A stretch of DNA of 64,000 nt from Bursaphelenchus xylophilus (lineage: Eukaryota; Nematoda; Chromadorea; Rhabditida; Aphelenchoididae), in contig CAJFCV020000003.1 of NCBI GenBank assembly GCA_904066235.2, positions 12,648,001-12,712,000 on the forward strand, written 5' to 3'. A program made the translations under genes and the position numbers. The notes under the pieces are model-generated. The model did not search any database, was not told the origin of the DNA, and was given only the letters and a program-made list of their open reading frames with translations. Of this stretch, positions 58,959 through 64,000 are shown in pieces; within the stretch, counting starts at the first letter, position 1; each line of letters starts with the position of its first letter.

Positions 58959-59768
58959 ATGGTCGGTCGTTTCTTGTTATTGGCTCTGCTGATTTCCTCC
59001 GTATTTGGAGGTAAATGGTACTGTGGCCCGCAGATTTTCGAGGCATTGACCAGTGATTTCATAGAAGGCCGAATTTGGAACATGTGTCCAGAGCATTACA
59101 GTAAGTTTTTATTTCCTTGAAAATGAAAAGGCAATTCGAGCTGCGCCCAGGAAATAGAAGGAACGCAAGAATGACAATTGCGCGCCGTAAATAGAAGGCA
59201 GAGCCTGATCTATGCTTAACCTAGCCTCTATGCACTATCCTACGATTAGGCTATAGGGGAAGTACCTCGTTGAATATCTCGGCTTCGCCTTCAAAGCGCA
59301 AGCTAAAGCTTTGAGGAATTGATACTTATTCTATGCCCGAAGTGTGTGTAAAATCGAAAGAAAACCTGAGCGTTGCACTTGGGATACTTCCCTTCTAAGT
59401 CTAAACAAAGCCGAGCCCAGCCTGCGCCTAACTTTTCATTGTATAAAATGTCCCTTGCAGGTCGCGCATTTTATTTCCACAAGACTTCTGATTTTTTTGG
59501 AGTGATAGCCAATCTGCGGAACCTTTGCCAAATCGGGGTTTTTTCACTCTCAGTAAACGTGAATTTTTTTTCAGCCCTGATCAATGAGTGCTGTAGGATC
59601 CACGACATGTGTTACTCCGAAGGAAATGGTCATGCCCATTGCGACCACACTTTCTTCAAATGTCTTAATATTGTCAAGCAAGATTGCCCCAGGACTTACG
59701 GATGGATCGAGCTTTCTGTCCGTCACCTCGGCGAGATCATTTACATTTTTACCAACATCTTTGGATAA
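58959..59768 (+). CDS. Secreted phospholipase A2-like protein 2
   Basis: Two exons, 58959-59100 and 59575-59768, give 111 residues. A signal peptide MVGRFLLLALLISSVFG is followed by KWYCGPQIFEAL and MCPEHY. Exon 2 holds the PLA2 active-site box ECCRIHDMCY (C-C-x2-H-x2-C), where the His-Asp pair would act in ester hydrolysis of phospholipids. One Cys found in both paralogues (CDxxFCxC) is Phe here (CDHTFFKC), so a disulphide may be lost. The canonical calcium loop XCGXGG is not visible, so activity is uncertain. The 474-bp intron shares sequence with the intron of PLA2-like gene 3, showing tandem duplication of the whole gene. Confidence 0.8.
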
Positions 59769-60041
59769 TCGTGCGGAATTTTTTGTTTTTTGATTTATTA
59801 TTATCGGATATAAGGACAATAAATGTGCGAATACCACAATTTCTTTTTTGAAAATTCAAAATCCCGGCAAGGTTTGCCTTGCGTTTTAATCCTCAATTTG
59901 TACTGCAAAGTTTTCAGAATATAGCGCTTCAAAGTCTTACATTAGTGATGCCTGAAAAGAAATATCAATAACAAAAATTCGAAATTCAGAAAAAACCAAT
60001 TTCTTTGATTTTCTCATTCATTATCAAAATCCCCAATAGTT

Positions 60042-61917
60042 ATGGGAGGTTGGTTCTTGATCTTAGTCTTGGCATTTTCCATTCGAACCTCTCATCAATG
60101 GAACTGTGGATCAGCGTCGGCCGGATGGATTAACGAGGTTGGATGGCATTACAGTCAAATTCGTATACGCTTGAGTTGCCCATGGGACTACTGCACCCAT
60201 ATTTATCTTCCTATTATTGACCACTCTCTTCTGCGTTAGAGCGCATCATCTTGGGGTGGCCGTTTTTTTTTTGACCGCCACTGTAGGTGTCTAGAACTGC
60301 GTTTACCTCGTTGTAGTTAAATTCGTTTGGAAAAAGTTCCGCATATTGGCCACCGTCCAAAAAATCAAAAGCCAATGCGAGCTGCGCCAGAAAGAATGTA
60401 ACCCTAAGCCAAAGCGCCAAACTAATCTTAGGATAAGCCCAAATTAAGCTTAACGTAACCTGAGGCAAAGTTTAGCGGTGATGTAAGCCTGGGCTAAGCC
60501 TAAGATAAGCTTACCCCGGCCTAAACCAAGACAACTTTTCGTTGTATAAAATTTTCTCTGCAAAGCCCCGTAAAGTTTTGACTTTTTGCAATCTATAAAA
60601 GGCCTTTTTTAAGAATTTTTCAGTTGAACAAGTTCAATAAGTTCAATTTTACTTGATTTTATCTTCTTCGTCCACCATTCAATCCATATCTTTTAGCACA
60701 TTCGAGTCAATCCGGTGTAAGCTACTTCCTGACGAAGATTTAATCAAGCGGCGTGTCGTTACAAATAAAATCTTGGAGAAAATCTTTGGCTTTCCGTTTT
60801 TCGTGGCTAGCCGGTACTAGAGGTGGCAATCGGGCCGGGCCGGGCCGATTTTTGCGGCCTGGCCCGCGGGCCGAAGTGACCAGGCCGGCCCAGGGCTTTT
60901 TCAAATTTGCTCAGGCCCGCTAATACAAAAAAGTTGGATAAAAGTCTTTGCACTTCTACTGGAAGTTCTTATGCTTTCCAGAAGGTTTTTACGTATGTAT
61001 GCGTGACATTAAAAAGTGTAGTCGGATGACTGGAACATCCGTACAGGTAGCTAAAACTTAGCCAAAAAGTTGGATTGTGTTGAATTTTTTAATCCTATAG
61101 GAAGTTAGCTATATAAAAATATGGACGTTATAAGGCTACATGGTTAACCAAAAAATGTTTAAACACTTTCATTTACATCAAGGAATCAAAATTACAGTGA
61201 AATTTTTAAATTTATCATAAAAAAAATCGAAGATTTTTGCCCCACCCTTGCATATTTGGGTAGGATTTTCTATATACATAATAAATAAGTTACATATACA
61301 TACTATACATAATTTTAGAAGGTAGAAAAACAGCGTATAAGTCAAAAAAGGTTTAATCTAATTTCCATCAATTCTACAAAGCATTTGTGCTTTATTTTGC
61401 TGGTTTAGCATTAAAAAATTTTTATTTATCTACCTTCCGGGCCGGGCCGGGCCGAAACTGTCGGCCCGGCCCGCGGGCCGAAGCGGTCAGGCCGGCCCAG
61501 GGCTTTTTCAAATCTGCTCAGGCCCGGCCCGATTGCCACCTCTAGCCGGTACGGGGATTGCGCTGGAGTCACCTCACATTCTGTTTTTGCACCGCGCAGC
61601 TGAAAAGTTTCGAAATACTGCACTGACCAGTTAGTTGTAATTTGTGTAATTTTAATATATACGATTTATAAAGTTATCTGTCAATTTCAGATGTCATTGA
61701 CGACTGTTGCCTCGAGCACGATAGATGTTATGACGCTCAGAGAGGCCGCTCAACTTGTGATGAAAACTTCTGCAAGTGTCCTGAAAGTCTCACGTTTATC
61801 TGTTGGCTAGAATCCGTGACCATGTGCAAGATTGTCGAAAATTTTGGTCAAGAAGCATACGACGCCGCTGCTGCACGAAAAAGAAGAAAATTTTTGATGA
61901 ATAAGAAATTAGCATAA
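60042..61917 (+). CDS. Secreted phospholipase A2-like protein 3
   Basis: Exon 1 starts at 60042 (MGGWFLILVLAFSIRTS signal peptide, then HQWNCGSA and LSCPWDY). Exon 2 (61691-61917) encodes DDCCLEHDRCYDAQRGRST, CDENFCKC and a basic tail, with the active-site pattern C-C-x2-H-x2-C intact. Exon 2 needs a phase-1 donor. The position used by the paralogues reads TACTGCACCC and lacks GT, so the donor may be GC (near 60204) or, in phase, the GTTAGA at about 60234. The intron of about 1.5 kb carries the hAT element at 60818-61544 and degenerate TAAGCCTAAG words. If neither donor works, the gene is broken. Confidence 0.7.
60818..61544. mobile_element. hAT non-autonomous element
   Basis: A 727-bp element with inverted ends TAGAGGTGGCAATCGGGCC and complement, flanked by a perfect 8-bp duplication GCCGGTAC (60810-60817 and 61545-61552). 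GGGCCGGGCC-rich subterminal regions form further inverted repeats. No transposase frame. Lies in the intron of PLA2-like gene 3. Confidence 0.92.
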
Positions 61918-62090
61918 TGATGTATATATGTACATGTTTGACGTAATTTTTTTGATAAAATTTCGAATTCGAAATTTTTTTATAATTTGAAAAATATGGA
62001 AAACAATTTATTGCATGTTTGTGTTAATAATTTATTTATTTACATTGTGATTGCGTAACAATTATTATCCAAAAAATACATTTACACTGC

Positions 62091-63293
62091 TCAGTTGACT
62101 TCGTCATGACCTCGCACGTATAATTTATACCCGACATCTTCAGTTTTCCGGTAATTCAGCTGGACTAGAACGGCCAGCTTGTCACAGTTCCTATCGGCAG
62201 TCTGAAAAAGAAGACTTGAACATTTTACAGATTGTTCAAACAACAGTAAGGATTTGCACAGAAAATTCTTCAAAATTTGAATATTCAAAATTTTTGAAAG
62301 CTCAAAAAATCTCCAAAGTTTAAAAATTGAGAATTTTTTTTGAAAGAACAAATTTAAAAATTACCTCAATAGCCTCCAAACACAACATTAATTCCCCTAG
62401 TCGTTTTGGAATATCCACATAAATTCCACTGTAGAATTGATGGATCTCCTTGAACAAGCGATTCTGCCATTCCATGAAATATTTGGATTGGCCCATCCGA
62501 CAAATACCTGAAAAGTCAACAGTCAAACATTGAAATTTTTATTTTTGCGTTTGGTGAAATTCGAATTACAAATTTACCGCCAAATTTTGAAACTGTCGGC
62601 GTTTTTGGATACAATACAACTGTATTTTTTTATTCATTTTTCATGCCATTCATGCCACTTTGAAGTTCAGATTTGAATTTCTGAATTCCACACAAATTTT
62701 GCATAATTTTGGCATTGTGTTTCAAGAGTATTAAAGTGCTTAAACACGAATAGAAGACTAATTTTTTTGACCCTAAAAAAGCAGCAGACCCCCAGAGAAA
62801 AAAAAATTATATGGGGATTTACGCATGCCGTATTTTACAACTCACAACGATAATTTTGTAATTTTGATTTTATCTATGCAAATTAGTGTGCATTTTCAAC
62901 TTACTTGCTCGGATAACAACCAACATCGTCAGTATCAGCAACTCGTGCTCATCTACATGGAATTGGTCCAACTTTTTTGCCGCCTCCAGAACTTTATTCA
63001 ACAATGGCATGCTATTGCTGAAATTTGAATATGCAAAAAAAAATAAATAAGTAAAAGATATGAATATTCAAAATTTTCGGAATAAAAGGTTGAAGTCCTT
63101 ACATCCCAACAAATTTAGGGTCGGAAATCATCTTGTTCGTGCTGTAGTAGTCGATAACGCTTTCCTCGGTCACATGTAAGTAACTGTTGTCAACAAAATA
63201 CAGTTTTCTACTCGTATATCCTTTGTTAAACCGGGTCGCAAAAATGGAATGCATTGTTAGCCAGGTATGTAGTAACGTTGAGCACATTGTTCC
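62091..63293 (-). CDS. Nuclear hormone receptor, ligand-binding domain (partial)
   Basis: Four 3' exons join in phase: 63293-63103, 63017-62905, 62507-62365 and 62201-62091, giving 186 residues up to the stop. The segments DEHELLILTMLVVIRA, FMEWQNRLFKEIHQFYSGIY and RLGELMLCLEAIE fit helices 7 to 11 of divergent nematode nuclear receptors, which regulate transcription in response to lipophilic ligands. The upstream sequence (63294-64000) looks like a long intron; the zinc-finger DNA-binding exons would lie beyond the window edge. The extension after the last helix (TADRNCDKLAVL to HDEVN) was not recognised. Confidence 0.68.
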
Positions 63294-63379
63294 CTAAAAT
63301 AAAAAGCTTAAACTTAAAAAATCAGCAAAATCTAAGAAAAATGAAAGAAAAAATATTTTTCCCCAAAAAAAGAAAGTCG

Positions 63380-63966
63380 CGTTGCACCGTGCGGAAGAGA
63401 GCTTATATAGTTTTGCACTATGCGATAGCCTCGTGATCCTCTAGTAAATTTTTTTCATTTCAAGAAATTCTAAAAAGTTGCCGCTGCACCGTGCAGTGAG
63501 CCGATTATGACGGACTGTGCAGTTAATTTGCAAAGTCTATTGCACAGTGCAAAGCGCATCTTTTTGTCGCGGAATTTTTTCAGATTGTTCGAAATATGTT
63601 TGAATTCAAATTCCTTTTCAAAATATTATATTAGAACCCCTCTATTGCGTCAGAGAATTTTGAAATTTTTGTTGCTGCACAGTGCAAAGATAAAAAAGGC
63701 CTAAAAATGCTAATTGCACCGTGCACTGAATGTAATTTTGATTCGCTTCGTTTCCAAAAAGTACAAAAATGCTCTTCCACACCGTGCAACCCCGTTCAAC
63801 TGTTCGCACTATGTCAAAAAACCAAAAATTTTTCAAAGAAGCGAATGCACCGTGCGACGGCGAAAATGTGAAGGAAGTTGCACGGCGCACGAAAAAAAAG
63901 ATTAAACTTGAGAGTCAACGTACATTGCAATGACTAACCGCAAAATCATTGAAAATGCACGGTGCA
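63380..63966. repeat. Cluster of GCACNGTGC palindromes in the receptor intron
   Basis: Seven exact copies and several one-mismatch forms in about 590 bp, within the presumed intron of the nuclear receptor gene. Same motif as at 10770-11225 and 24105-25060. Confidence 0.75.
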
Positions 63967-64000
63967 ACCTGCAAAGAGAGTAATTATAAATGGGTAAGGT

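Larger units (their letters stand above)
1551..62838. repeat. Dispersed 10-bp motif GTAAAATACG
   Basis: Exact copies were located at 1551, 4411, 5645, 6265, 8993, 10226, 15511, 16458, 24675, 25317, 43682, 45017, 45199 and 49014 on the plus strand, and in reverse at 12000, 17573, 20126, 24376, 27940 and 62829. They lie in introns and intergenic DNA, usually singly, often preceded by T or G, and often within a few hundred bp of GCACNGTGC. Less than one copy would be expected by chance in 64 kb of this composition. Confidence 0.8.

Overview
The window is nuclear DNA of a nematode, probably a rhabditid close to Caenorhabditis. Support: AT-rich DNA, many short introns (some about 50 bp) ending in TTTCAG, TACAGTAA-type dispersed repeats, Tc1/mariner and hAT transposons of worm type, an expanded secreted phospholipase A2-like family, a divergent nuclear receptor, and a Lys/Ser-rich protein ending in an SH2-like domain.

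Layout. The first 33 kb are gene-poor: one C2H2 zinc-finger gene (5.3-6.0 kb), a weak two-exon candidate (25.4-25.9 kb), and many repeats. These include a hAT element with an 8-bp target duplication, a 2.3-kb terminal-inverted-repeat element, a family of TA-flanked MITEs, an intact-looking gag-only LTR retrotransposon with identical LTRs (19.3-23.3 kb), a dead maT-type mariner (30.8-32.0 kb), and clusters of the palindrome GCACNGTGC. From 33.6 to 44.2 kb two minus-strand genes could be assembled exon by exon: an 11-exon FHIP (FTS-Hook-interacting protein) gene of 938 codons, and just upstream a tiny G-protein gamma subunit gene. Each is best modelled with one GC-AG intron. FHIP intron 8 carries a giant nested inverted repeat with a ten-copy 162-bp tandem array and a tRNA-like core.

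From 47 to 56.5 kb two convergent genes meet tail to tail: a secreted glycoprotein with a mucin-like C-terminus (767 aa, plus strand), and a 933-aa Lys/Arg/Ser-rich protein with a C-terminal SH2-like domain (minus strand), whose 5' exons are symmetric 1-1 modules and whose intron 5 has absorbed two palindromic elements and a tRNA-like sequence. From 56.7 kb onward come a palindromic TA-flanked element, three tandem PLA2-like genes (the first degenerate at its 5' end, the third with a hAT insertion in its intron), and the 3' half of a nuclear receptor gene that runs out of the window.

The most unusual features are the FHIP-intron foldback with satellite growth, the co-dispersed motifs GCACNGTGC and GTAAAATACG, and the structure-rich non-coding elements. 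Apart from FHIP and the gamma subunit lying head to tail, no shared pathway links the genes. Exon boundaries were read by eye from splice signals and reading-frame continuity; no database was searched.
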